Positions 8,837 to 18,791 of a DNA stretch of 22,191 nucleotides are shown one piece after another. The notes beneath the pieces are model-generated. The model was not told the origin of the DNA and did no database searches. It saw nothing but the letters and a program-made list of their open reading frames with translations. Each line of letters opens with the position of its first letter. The stretch's first letter is position 1. A program made the position numbers and the translations under genes. Source of the stretch: Lactifluus volemus (Eukaryota > Basidiomycota > Agaricomycetes > Russulales > Russulaceae); the NCBI GenBank assembly GCA_022376515.1, contig WTXI01000487.1, positions 1 through 22,191 of the forward strand. Reading direction: 5' to 3'.

Positions 8837-11800
8837 TTAGCCTGAGTGAGTGCTCTCCCCCTCCGCGTGTCCTTCCTCAAGCGGCATCCGATGATTGTGG
8901 TCCCGTATGCTGATATCGGCACCATGTTCCAGTAATACTTGTACGGTCTTCGTCTTCTTGTTGCTCTTCGCGAGATGCAGCGGTGTCTTGCCACTACCTT
9001 CTCTCGCATTCACGTACGCACCTCGCGTGAGCAAATACTCCACGACATCGACAGCCCCCTCATACGATGCCACATGCAACGGATGCCGACCCTTGTCATT
9101 ACGCGCGTTTATATCCCCGCCCTTGTCGAGCAAGAACTCGACGACGTCAACAGGTCCGCAACGCGACGCTACGTGTAACGGCGTCCAGTTCTTGTGGTCC
9201 AGGGCCTCCACTTTCGCGCCTTTCTCAATTAGCAATTTTACGAGCTGAAGACTTCCGTGGTCTGACGCTAGGTGTAGTGGCGTTGAACGTTTGTAATCGC
9301 AGATGTCGACCCTCGCTCCATGGTCAATCAGGAGTTCGGCGATGTTGTAGTTTTCGTTGATAGACGCGAGGTGCAACGGAGTTGAGAGGTCCTTATCCTG
9401 AACGTCTACTTTTGCGCCATAGCCGATCAAGAGCTTTACGATTTCGACATTCCCAATGACCGATGCGAGGTGAATTGGAAATGAACCCTGGTCATTTGGG
9501 ACGTCTACTGTCGCGCCTTCTTTAAGTAGAACCTCGACGGCGTCAACCTCCTCGTCCTCCAATGCTAGATATAACAAAGGCAAGAGCTTTTCGCCCTGGA
9601 TGCGTAAACCTGCGCCATGATCGACTAGTAGGCGTCGTAGCGCGTGGTCTTCTTTGATCAACGCAATGTATAGCGGAGTTTCGTCTTTGTCATCTAGAGC
9701 ATTCACATCTGCGCCATGATTAATTAACAGCTGAGCAATGTCGAGACGTCCCAAGTGACATGCTGCGTGGAGTGGGGTTACGAAGGTACCACCCGTGGCA
9801 TTGACATTTTGCAGATGTTCCCTGATAAGATGGTCTGCCAGATCATGGAAGCCACACAGCGTGGCATAATATAAGACGCCAGCACGCGGTTGCGTTGAGT
9901 CCAGGCTCTTTGATGCGGCTTCGTCAATATCATACAACCGAACCCAATGTCTGAAGTAGAGCTTTGTTGGGTCGAAAAGTCTTTTCATCCCATCCAGTAC
10001 GCGGGATGACACGTCCTTATATTGGGCATGGTAGACCCAATGATGAGCAGCATATTCGACCAGCGGTGCATCCTTGACCCTGTTCCCGTCAACGCGGCCG
10101 TCCCATCCAAGCAAGACTCCAAGACAGGCCCGGGCAAGGACAGTGTGCGCATTTTCGAAGGAAATATGATAACGGGAGAAACTTTTGTTTGATGACTGGG
10201 CGAGGTGACGCGAGGTTAGAAAATCCTTCACAGAAACGTGGGAGAGTTTGGCGACTCGACGACCATCTTCATCAACAATGGCAATTAAGCTTGAGCACAA
10301 AGACAGCAAGGCTTGTTCTGGATCATTCGGGCGCATATCGACATCGTGATCCGGAATCCCTTCTTTTGGAAAGTCAAGCGCAAGGATTTCTGCGAGATCC
10401 TTGACGGGAAGTGGCCGGACGGCTACGATGAGGCATTGCAGGAGACGATGCGCAACTTCTTCATGGGCTTTGTCGAGTTGCATCAGTATGTGCTCATACG
10501 TCTCATTTAACGATTCAAGAAAAGGGAGTTCATCCCGGACTCCCGCTGGGGGACAGTGGCGTAGCACCTCCAGCTGACGGGAAGCCAATCGAAATCTGAG
10601 GAATACACAAATATAAGCAAAGAAGGTGTACATAATACAAGCCACTTACATTCCATCAGCTCTTCGTGAAAGCGTATCAATAGCTGATTGCCTGTCCTCT
10701 GCACTCCATCCCAGCGCCATTTGCTCGACGGCAGATTTGATGAATGCGATAACGTCGTCTTTATGTCCCACTTCGGCATCTAGAACTACCCGAGAAGGGG
10801 ACAAGCCCTCAAGGGCATTTCGGATATCGATCTCGGGTCGGCTGATGACGCATAGGCGCAGGTTTTCGAGACGTAGCTCGGTAAGTTCTTTCACGAGCTT
10901 GAGGATAGCTTCACGTGACGGCATTCCAAGAGCGTCGAGTCCATCTAGGATTATGTAAATAGGGCGCTGATGAACCGAGCGTGCTTTGAAGCGTTCCGTC
11001 AAAACGGTTTCACTAGGTTTTTGTGCGCCTTTGTGGTGTGTATTATAGAGTTGGAGGAGCGAGTCGAGAAAGGGGTAGGATTGAGTGGACAGTTGAACAA
11101 GAAGAGAAGACAGTATGTTGGAAGGTGTTTGTGTATTGACGTCTCTACAATCGAGAAAAAAGTACGCCTTCAAGGGTCGTTCAACCATGTCTTCGATGTT
11201 CTTCATAATCACGGAACTAAACAAATGTCAGTTCCAATAGAAGAAAAGAGTGGAAGAATGACGGACCAAAGGACGCTCTTTCCAGAGCCCGCTTGAAAGA
11301 CAAGCGTCAACAAGCCATCGGTAAAGGGTAGAAATTCACGCACGTAAACCACTGATCCACAACAAGGAACCACCGGACTTCCATTTCTTGTAAGTCTCGT
11401 TTTCGAAAAGCCACGCAGTTGTCCCCTCACGATGAGCACCAAGGAGAGTGTTGTAGTTTTGTGACGGATCTGGTGGGGAAAGCCACTTCTTGACGTCTTC
11501 TAGAGCCTTTCCTCCTGAACCTGAACGCATATTTGAATCTCGATGGTCAACGAGGAAGAAGTTAGGAGAGTACGAACGCATCTCATCAAATTCCAGTTCC
11601 GCTTCATTCATCAACTTGTCAAGGCTATCAAATGGGCTCTGAGTGAGATTGCTATTGGAGCCTTTAGATGTCTGGCTCTTGGATCTCGGAGGCCGGAAGA
11701 TCGTTTTGATCGCTGAATCAAAACCGTCAGTGAGATACGATACGTTGCCATAGCTAAACTCACGCGGAATCCGTCGTTGATCGACGGGTTTTGGAAAGAC

Positions 11801-12363
11801 AGCAAGGATCAAGAGCACTCTAGCCATGAACTGTACGATTAAGCCCTTCAGTCTCTCAGTGAGTGGGACCCCAGTGTAGACCTTGAGCCGTTGAAAGGAA
11901 GTTTGCATGCGCCGGAAGAGGTCTATCAGAGTCTCTTGGCTGACGCTTGAGGGCTTGACTGGCTGATATACTTGGGCGTCATGAGAAATATATGATCGAG
12001 GAAGACACATACTTTGAGGAGGATACCAATGGCAACAAGAATTGCGTCCGAGGGTGTGTATTCCTGTAAACGAGGGTGAGAAAACAAACTGATATAAGCC
12101 CGCCTGATATGCACCATGCCAATGGGTTTCCCTAGAGTAGAGGAAAACGCGTGGAGGACATCCACAGTTGTGGTAAGGCAGTCTTCCAATCTTGTACCAA
12201 ATTCTGGAGCTTGAACGCGAAGTTCATCAAGAATCGTCTTGGGAGAATTGCAGTTTTGCAGCCTGGGGAGTAATGGATGCTTTGAAATGTCGACTTTTGT
12301 TTGGTTCTGGTAAGAAGACAAGGCATCAGAGAATGGAGAGGACGAGGTGGAACTGGAAGGCAT
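8837..12363 (-). CDS. NLR-like NACHT/ankyrin STAND protein, five exons, intact
   Basis: Exons 12363-12013, 11962-11344, 11291-11267, 11216-10650 and 10595-8837 join with 50-54 nt GT-AG introns into 1106 residues, ending in TAA. Residues 1-250 look like a fungal Goodbye-type STAND N-terminal region (VYTGVPLTERL). The hallmark EGTTAWLFE...WKSGGSLLWISG leads into Walker A GLPGSGKS (322-329). Walker B is YIILDGLDAL (about 419-428), with a sensor-like VISRPEIDIR after it. A winged-helix-like part with SHVSVKDFLTS follows. About ten 33-residue ankyrin repeats fill 760-1090, with TPLHLAS or TPLHVAS at their starts. NACHT would bind and hydrolyse nucleotide to switch oligomerisation, and the repeats probably bind the ligand. 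No transmembrane segment is seen. Divergent from the DUF6535 gene. Confidence 0.9.
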
Positions 12364-12936
12364 GGGTGTGAGTGTTGGGAGTGAGCATAGGCTAGGTGAA
12401 CAGCGTCATATAACTGGTATGTCACGTGGCATGGCTATGGGGAATCCCCAGGGAAATCTCACGGAGTTTGAATCACACTTGTGTCATTGTAAAGCAGTTG
12501 AGCGTACAGCTACTGTAGCTGTCAAGCTTTGAATGTTTGTCTACATTTGAAGCTAAACGATAAGATATATTTGGCATAGTTGGTTTGCACTAGCTAACCC
12601 TGCGCCCATCCCCCCTTCCAGCCACTCCGTTTTTCTCGCTCAATTCTCACTCAACCACCACAAAATTTAGCCTACAGTATCTAGTGCTATATGTGACATA
12701 TTTTTGATAGAAATCGTGGCATGTTTGTCTCGCTTCCCTGTGTCGGAGTTTACAATGTTACAAAAATGGTAAGCGTAAATCACACAGTACACGAGTAAGT
12801 TACGCCCAATACGTTGTGCATTTCTCTTTTCCTTAAACATGAGTACTGCGTTTTAATCTGCGTCTTCCCACTCATTCCCTCAACCCTCTCACCCATTTAT
12901 TTGTACTTCTGTCAAGTTCTGTGTTTTCATTGTTCC
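12364..12936. promoter_or_regulatory. Shared divergent promoter region
   Basis: These 573 bp separate the start codons of the NLR (-) and DUF6535 (+) genes. On the minus strand a TTATATG motif lies about 50 bp before the NLR ATG. On the plus side the 100 bp before 12937 are pyrimidine-rich (CCCACTCATTCCCTC and similar), as is common near fungal start sites. No gene was found inside. The elements are read by eye only. Confidence 0.45.
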
Positions 12937-15692
12937 ATGCCACCACGAATCAACGACGTCGAACGGGATCCACAGCCAGTTCCTGGTACGTCGGTTCTCT
13001 GTCATTGTTATTCCCGATCGTCTCACCCATTCCATCACAAGAGGATCGTGGAGAGAATCTTGGAGATTTCAACGACAATGCCAATCCCTTATGGTTGCTC
13101 TACGTGGATAAAGCCAAAAACCACGATGAGGCCAAGATTCAGACTCTAACCGAGAATATGACTGATATCCTTTTGTTTGTACGTTCACATCCTCATGCTT
13201 CTACCTTGACTGCGTGTCTAATCATGATCCCCTGCCTAGGCTGGCTTGTTTGCTGCTGCCCTCACCCCTTTCATTGTCGATCGCGTTCAGACCATACAAG
13301 TTACCCCCGCACAGCAGATGGTATTCTACGAGAAACAATCTGTTGAGCTACTCCAACAAATATCGACACAGCTATCGTCTGCTTTTCCACAGGCCTCCGT
13401 CCCATCCCTATCCCTATCCACTTCCCCTACTGCGGATCCGTCACGGTCTGACAAACTAATAAATGCCTTGTGGTTCGCAAGTCTTGTTCTAAGCCTTTCT
13501 GCTGCACTCCTAGCTACCCTCGTCCAACGATGGGCCCGAAAGCACATGCAGATATTCCATCTGTATAAACACCCTTTGAAACTTTCACGGATCCGACAAT
13601 ATCTGTATGAAGGCATCGAGAATGGGTACATGACAATGATAGCAGAAGCCGTTCCTGCGCTCATCCACATCGCTCTCTTCCTGTTCTTGATTGGCCTTGC
13701 CAACTCCTTACTCAATCTGAAATTCGTTGTTGTTGCCATACCCGCCATGTTTGCCATCGGTCTTTATTCCGTCGTCTACGGCGCGGCTACAATTTTGCCC
13801 ATCATTATACCATCATTTCCGCTTCACAACTCATTCTCTGTCTTGATCTGGTCTTTCCTCCAGGCGTTCCGTCTAAGGAAGTACAACGATCGCATCAGTG
13901 GAGAAAAGAAGCCAGTGAGCCAAAACATAACAGACGGACAGATGGAACTGGCCTTGGCAGACAACCCCACTCGGAAAGATCGCGATCTACGGTCAATTGC
14001 ATGGCTGGTGGGAGATATCACAGAAGACAGCGAGATGGAAGCCTTTGCCGCGACCATTCCTGGTTCCTTCGACTCGAAATGGGGTGTAGAAATATGGGGG
14101 AATGGCCAAGTAACGGAGCTCCCGAGGCCAACAATAAATCCCTGGCGATCCCTAACTACGACCGACTCCACTCATCGGCTTCCCATCACCATGCTCTTCA
14201 AGTGAAGGGCTTCCATGAGCTTTGCGAGCACATTGGAGGCTTGATCCAAACATGTTACAGTCCTTACCTCATGGATGAGGCGAATAATAGACGCTCACGT
14301 GTCTGTATCGGGAGCGCGGCGTCGCTTGTATACCACATGAAGGCCGATTTGAGCTGGTTTGGAGACAAGAAAGTCCTCGGAAAAGTGCTCAAGGACCAAG
14401 GTTACGGAAATAATCCCACATTGTTGTCCGCAACGAGCTCCAGCCAGGCATTTGCTGCAAACTGGACAGGTCTCTCGATAGCGATCACCCTAGATTTTCT
14501 GAAGGGGTCATCTGGGCCTGCGGAAGCAGCTTGGCGAGAATTTGGGAAAAGCAGTGATGGAGCGATCGCACTCGCTCGGGAGATGGACGAACAATTCAAG
14601 AGTTTGTGGGATCAGGTGGATAGTAATCCCATCCCCCGCGAGGAGGACCGTCCCCAACTCGAGAATGTCCAACGCAATATCCAACGCAATGTGATACGGA
14701 TGCAGGCTCGAATCTCCGACCTCCGCACTGGGATTCAGAGAGCCACTTATGGGTTGTCGGACCAATTCCCTTGGACTGAACTCAAAGAGAAGACTCGAAC
14801 AGCCAACGCTTGTGATTTTCTCCTCAATCCTATTGTGGCCCAATTGAACTACCTGAAAAAGCAATTCATTATCCCCACGCAACACGGCGTGCAACACGGC
14901 GGTCAACATGATGGTCAACATGGTGGGCTACATGGCGGACAACATGGCGGACAACATGACGGACAACACGGCGGACAACACGGCGGACAACACGACGGAC
15001 AACACGGTGGACAACATGGTGGACAACACGACGGACAACACGGTGGACAACATGGTGGACAACACGGCGGACAACACGGCGGAGTCGGCGGACAACACAG
15101 TGTAGAACAGGGCATGCAAGAAGACGTGGGACACGACGGTGTCGGATTCCCACGTCTACATCGACCCACAGAACGGCAAATATGGCGTTTCAAAGATTTA
15201 TACGAAGGTGGAGCTGTTGGCTTTACTCTAGAACTTTACCTCCTCTCGCTTAGGGAAGTATTTCCCTCTTCGGCGTCCCCACCAGAGGAAGCCCGCGGTA
15301 TCTGCGTTGGCGCATTGAAAGACATCACATCCAATCTCGGACCTAATTCCGCTATCTGGACGCAGAGAGTCGTTCTAGAACTTATCTGCGATATAGCAGC
15401 CGAACGTGGTGTTTTTTCCGATTACACTTATCCTAGCTATATCGAGGACGAACTCATGGGCCTACTACGCAAAGTCATTACAGGGATGCAAGATTTTGAT
15501 ATCGAACGTGCAAAAGACGATCTCGAGAGTGAGCCAGTCGTGGAGATAGCCCGGCCGCAAGGAGGGGAACGCGGCTTTTGCGAGGCCGTATTGGATGTTC
15601 TCAGGAAGTCAGGGCCTAACCATCCCGGTTGGGGGCCCCCTCGTTCCGTGACTGATTTCTCGCTCGATCCTTCAATCACAAACTTAGAATAA
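12937..15692 (+). CDS. DUF6535 membrane protein with Gln-His-Gly-Gly repeats
   Basis: Exons 12937-12985, 13042-13178, 13240-14109 and 14208-15692 give about 846 residues. The DUF6535 signature is clear: LWLLYVDKAKNHDEAKIQ, then a first helix AGLFAAALTPFIV (63-75), the block INALWFASLVLSLSAALLAT with QRWARKHMQ (136-166), and helices at about 203-222 and 224-252. After it comes the usual cytoplasmic-type region with FHELCEHIGGLIQTC and an ADLSWFGD block, a coil-rich stretch, and 17 QHGG-type units at about 577-644. The C-terminal 180 residues are helical and unrecognised. The third intron is uncertain: 14110-14207 (98 nt) keeps frame, 14084-14202 is an alternative, and a frameshift cannot be excluded. 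Molecular function is unknown. Confidence 0.8.
14880..15083 (+). repeat. 12-bp coding minisatellite, 17 units
   Basis: Exactly 204 bases make 17 tandem units of the type CAACACGGCGGA, encoding QHGG with variants QHDG, QHGV and LHGG. A higher-order 36-bp period (QHDG QHGG QHGG) is seen three times in the middle. Changes among units are mostly silent or change Gly to Asp. Lengths in multiples of three keep the frame, so the unit number can vary without breaking the gene. Confidence 0.95.
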
Positions 15693-16420
15693 TCAGAGAG
15701 TATCTTCAGTTTTCACGTACTAGTTCCATGTGAGTTGAGATTCATTGTAATATAGCTATGTACCCCAAGTTGTTTCACTGGCACTCAAATATGCAGTAAC
15801 AAATTCTTAAACGAAACGTAAAACGAGCGTCCACCAATTTTATCTTGCGCTGAATTCCTAGGGACTTATGTACTAGTAAAGGAGGCCACGGCGCAGGAAT
15901 GAAACTGAATGTCCGACGCGGCTTTGTCTTGTACAGTACCTCCACCTTCGCCCTATTAGCGGTTCTGGCCATTCTCCTACATACATTCACTTTCAAGCTC
16001 TCTTAGATTCCGTCATAATATGAATGAAACGCTTGGGACTATGACGTAGGGCTGCGCCGCTCTACCTGTTTGGCCCGATCGCCGCCGCTGGAAAGGGGAG
16101 GCGCGACCAAACCTCAAAGACATTTCGTTGGCTCCTTCAATTATGTCTCAGATTCATTGTGTGAAAGTGAGAGAACTCGAAACTCAGAAAGGAAGGACCG
16201 AAGAAAGGTCAATCACGACCACGCGGCGCTCCATCGATGGTCTCATCATCACCACATGTAGTTCAATTCATGCCGCAGAACCGGGTTATGGCCCACCAAT
16301 CATCGCGAAAATTTTGCGCTCCCAGCGCTCGAGGAGGTATGCGAAATGTTCTAAGTAAAGCAAAGTTGTCTCTCTTTGTGGCCTCGTCTGACCGTAATCC
16401 TCCCGTTGTAGACCGTGACT
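15693..16420. other. Intergenic DNA
   Basis: No supported gene. Short overlapping frames on both strands have no domain or splice context. Similarity to the NLR gene starts at about 16421; a weaker stretch around 16263-16420 may be the decayed end of that relic. Confidence 0.5.
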
Positions 16421-17238
16421 TCCATTTGTAGGCATCATTTTCGTGGAGCCATGTAGATGTCCCCTCACATGAGCAGTACTGTATTTTCGTACCGGATCTG
16501 GTGGCGAAAGCCATAACTTGACTTTTTATAGCACCACTCTCCCTGCGTGCATATTGAGTGTCGAAGGGAAACGAGGGAGAGGCTGGGAGAGCACGAACCC
16601 ATCTTATCAGTACCCAGTTCGTCCTTACCCTGCATCACATCAACCTGTCCAAGTTATTAAATGCACTCTGAATCTACTTTTTTGCTGTCACAACTTGAAA
16701 ACCTCGACGATAGTGGTACGACAATGAACATCAAATTCTATAGCTAGCTGAATAAGATAGGTTCACAGCCAGATACAACATATTGTCCAGGGTCACGGCA
16801 AACTCAGTCAAACGCCGTTGCTTGATATGTTCCGTCAAGATGGCAAGGATCAAGAGCACTTCGGCCATAAGTCCTACGATTGCGCGCTTCACACCATTGG
16901 CGAGGAAGACCGTGGTGTAAGCTCGAGACGTTAAAATAACTTCAGTTCTGCATCCGCGGGAAGAAGTTCACGAGGACGAGTGTGTCAGGGCGGGGCCCGA
17001 GTTGTGGACCAACTGCTGTCAGATATCTAGAGGTCATAACAACGGCACGCGGGGATAGAGAAAGATAAAGACTTCGAGGTGGGTACCAATTGCAGTAAGG
17101 CTTGCATTTGAGGGTGCGAATACCTGCAAAGTGAGGTTTATAAATAATTGAAAACATACGGAGATAACTGACGGTGCGGACTCACGGACGTGAGATGTCC
17201 GGTCCGCTAGATCCGTGGGATCCGGGATCGCTCATCAT
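16421..17238 (-). pseudogene. Broken N-terminal fragment of an NLR paralog
   Basis: The DNA matches the NLR gene at 11383-12070 in order. At 17081-17123 it matches the end of NLR exon 1 (GAGGGTGxGxATxCCTG on the plus strand). At 16840-16900 it matches the AGGATCAAGAGCACT block, and at 16430-16510 the block encoding EGTSTWLHENDAYKWKS, equal to EGTTAWLFENETYKKWKS in the intact gene. Frames are broken between these blocks and no Walker A, NACHT or ankyrin part follows. Upstream of 17123 lies a good acceptor and a GTGAGT donor at 17185, with an exon start ATGATGAGC at 17238 unlike NLR exon 1. So the 5' end differs from the intact gene. Confidence 0.75.
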
Positions 17239-17299
17239 CAATTCTCCCGGCGATGATGTGAAAGTGAAAGAACGCTCCCTCGCCAGTAAGTCAAATGGC

Positions 17300-17623
17300 T
17301 CAGTTGCGAACACTTGTATCTCGAAAATGACGTAGGTGTTCATAAATTTTCGTTTTGCGCTCCACTGGAAAATCTAGTAACTATCGGTTCTCCTCCATCA
17401 TTTCATCAAAATTGCTCGCAAAAAGTGTACCAGCGTTGATGTCGATATCAGACTTCCCCGCCATACGAGCAACCAAATTGAGCACTCTCGCAGGCGACTT
17501 TCCCAGTACTACGGTGGCCATCAAGCAGCTCGACTAGGCTCGGCTCAATCTATGACTGAAGCGGTTTCTGAGCAGCAACACTTCAATTTCTATGTCAGCA
17601 CTTGGCCGCGGTGACAATACCGG
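17300..17623 (-). pseudogene. Coding-looking frame broken by two TAG codons
   Basis: One minus-strand frame runs 108 codons from 17623 to a TGA at 17302-17300, interrupted only by TAG at 17536-17534 and 17383-17381. It includes SADIEIEVLLLRNRFSHRLS, KSPARVLNLVARMAGKSDID, NAGTLFASNFDEMMEENR and LLDFPVERKTKIYEHLRH, which look like real protein. No family is recognised. It sits just upstream of the truncated NLR relic and may be part of its unusual 5' end or of another dead gene. The first TAG could also be a splice acceptor (GCCTAG). Confidence 0.3.
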
Positions 17624-18029
17624 CTAGACATGGAATCAAAGGAATACCTATTTACAGATACAAGATAGAAGAAATGGAGCTCTCTATCCATACGAGTGAA
17701 AGCTAGTATATGCGGCCATCGCACCCTGAGACACTGGGAGTATCCCATCTCATCTCGTTTCAGTTACTGTAATGACTACATTACTTCAAACACAATCATA
17801 GTATTCATGGACTTTTGTTTTAGGAAATATGGCATTAGTCACAGCAAGCACACACTGAACGTCCAAGCTGAGCTTCAGACGTTGCGTATGACATTGCCTT
17901 TTATGATGCCCGTTGAACATATGGGGTAAAGCACTGACAGTATCGAGTGAATGTATTGTTCTAATGATCTCAATATCCTCGCGACTATTGAACTCCGCCT
18001 ACACGGAGTCAGAGTCAAGTCGTACGCAG
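17624..18029. other. Intergenic DNA
   Basis: No supported gene. Only short, unremarkable frames are present. Confidence 0.4.
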
Positions 18030-18035
18030 TATAAA
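18030..18035 (+). promoter_or_regulatory. TATA box of the small secreted peptide gene
   Basis: TATAAA lies 94 bp before the ATG at 18129, followed by a strongly pyrimidine-rich leader (TTTCCTTCTTTCCTTCTTTA). This order is typical of well-expressed fungal promoters. Confidence 0.4.
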
Positions 18036-18128
18036 GTCGAGCCATTTCCTTCTTTCCTTCTTTACTGTCGTTTCCTACACATTTTATCCTCATCATCCGG
18101 CTTACCAGTGACTCTTCCTGCGGTGACA

Positions 18129-18343
18129 ATGATGTTGATGAAAGCTGTCTTTGCTCTCTCTTTTGCAATTTTCGGACTCGCTCTCCCAATGGACTTGGAG
18201 AATCGTACGTGTGGTTTGGGTTAATGCAGTCGAACAAGTTGGATCAACCAAATGCAGTTCCACGTAACCTTGGCACTAACTTGAACCCGCGCGGCATCGT
18301 GCCCATACTTGAAGACCTCCCTACTAATTCCAAAGAGAACTAG
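18129..18343 (+). CDS. Candidate small secreted peptide, two exons
   Basis: Exon 1 (18129-18204) and exon 2 (18258-18343) join across a 53-nt intron (GTACGT donor, GCAG acceptor, TTAAT near the middle) to give 53 residues ending in TAG. The N-terminus MMLMKAVFALSFAIFGLALP is a textbook signal peptide: a lysine then a hydrophobic core. The remaining 33 residues have no cysteine and are rich in Asn, Pro, Leu and acidic residues (LPRNLGTNLNPRGIVP). There is no CaaX end, so it is not an obvious pheromone precursor. Without splicing, the frame ends after five further residues. No family is recognised. It could be a secreted effector-like peptide or the start of a longer gene. Confidence 0.45.
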
Positions 18344-18687
18344 TGATGGTAATGTCCTCTTTCAATCCTACTGTTCTTGTCGGCTCAAGTATGACTCTAG
18401 AAGAAGTGCCACTGGCAGTATCCGCCTTACTTCGAATGTCCGACTTCCATGACCCAGCTCGATCCGAGTTATGGACTTTAGGGCGTGAGAAGCAGGTACT
18501 ACCAGGGAGCTCCGTATTTGTAATAGACGATCTATGCTTCATATTGTCACAATCCATATCTTTTCTTGGTATGAGAGATAGATTTTGTGTGAGTGTGGAT
18601 GAGAAAAAACTCCCTTGTTCTTCAAGGCTCAGGCTGTCGGACGAAATACTAAGGCGGGTAGATTCGGGTGTAGTATGTCCCGACGCT
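18324..18687 (-). CDS. Possible 3'-terminal exon, Ser/Thr-rich
   Basis: A minus-strand frame of about 120 codons opens after a good acceptor (CTAACTAAC then CTCAG at 18692-18688) and ends at 18324. It is Ser/Thr-rich with charged blocks (STRLSISSDSLSLEEQGS, SGTSSRVILEPTRTVGLKED), like the disordered tail of a fungal membrane or signalling protein. The plus strand is also open here (18343-18708), so this may not be real. It may belong with the broken frame at 18792-19514. Confidence 0.2.
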
Positions 18688-18791
18688 CTGAGCCAGGTCT
18701 CAGGTTAGTTAGTTCTTGTTAGTGATGGCGCCTGATGTGCTACGCACGCCACACAATGTGACGTGGCGACTTTGGAGGCGAGCACGAAGAA

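Noticed and set aside
8895..9360. Plus-strand frames opposite the ankyrin repeats, and the same at 20879-21281
   Set aside because: They are regular shadows of the repeated ankyrin codons on the minus strand, seen in both copies.
10970..11296. 108-codon plus-strand frame opposite the NACHT domain
   Set aside because: It overlaps Walker A and Walker B coding sequence on the minus strand and has no features of its own.
14880..15083. CRISPR-like array
   Set aside because: Units are contiguous 12-mers without spacers, in a eukaryotic coding exon.
14869..15193. Antisense frames with Cys-Pro or Val-His-Arg repeats across the minisatellite
   Set aside because: They are by-products of a 12-bp repeat that contains no stop in those frames. 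The plus-strand frame is part of a larger DUF6535 protein.
17177..17201. Imperfect hairpin CGGAC-TCACG with CGTGA-GTCCG
   Set aside because: As a transcription terminator it has no meaning in a eukaryotic gene; it overlaps a likely splice donor and may be chance.
18129..18343. Mating pheromone precursor
   Set aside because: The spliced product ends in KEN with no CaaX motif, has no cysteine, and no receptor gene was recognised nearby.
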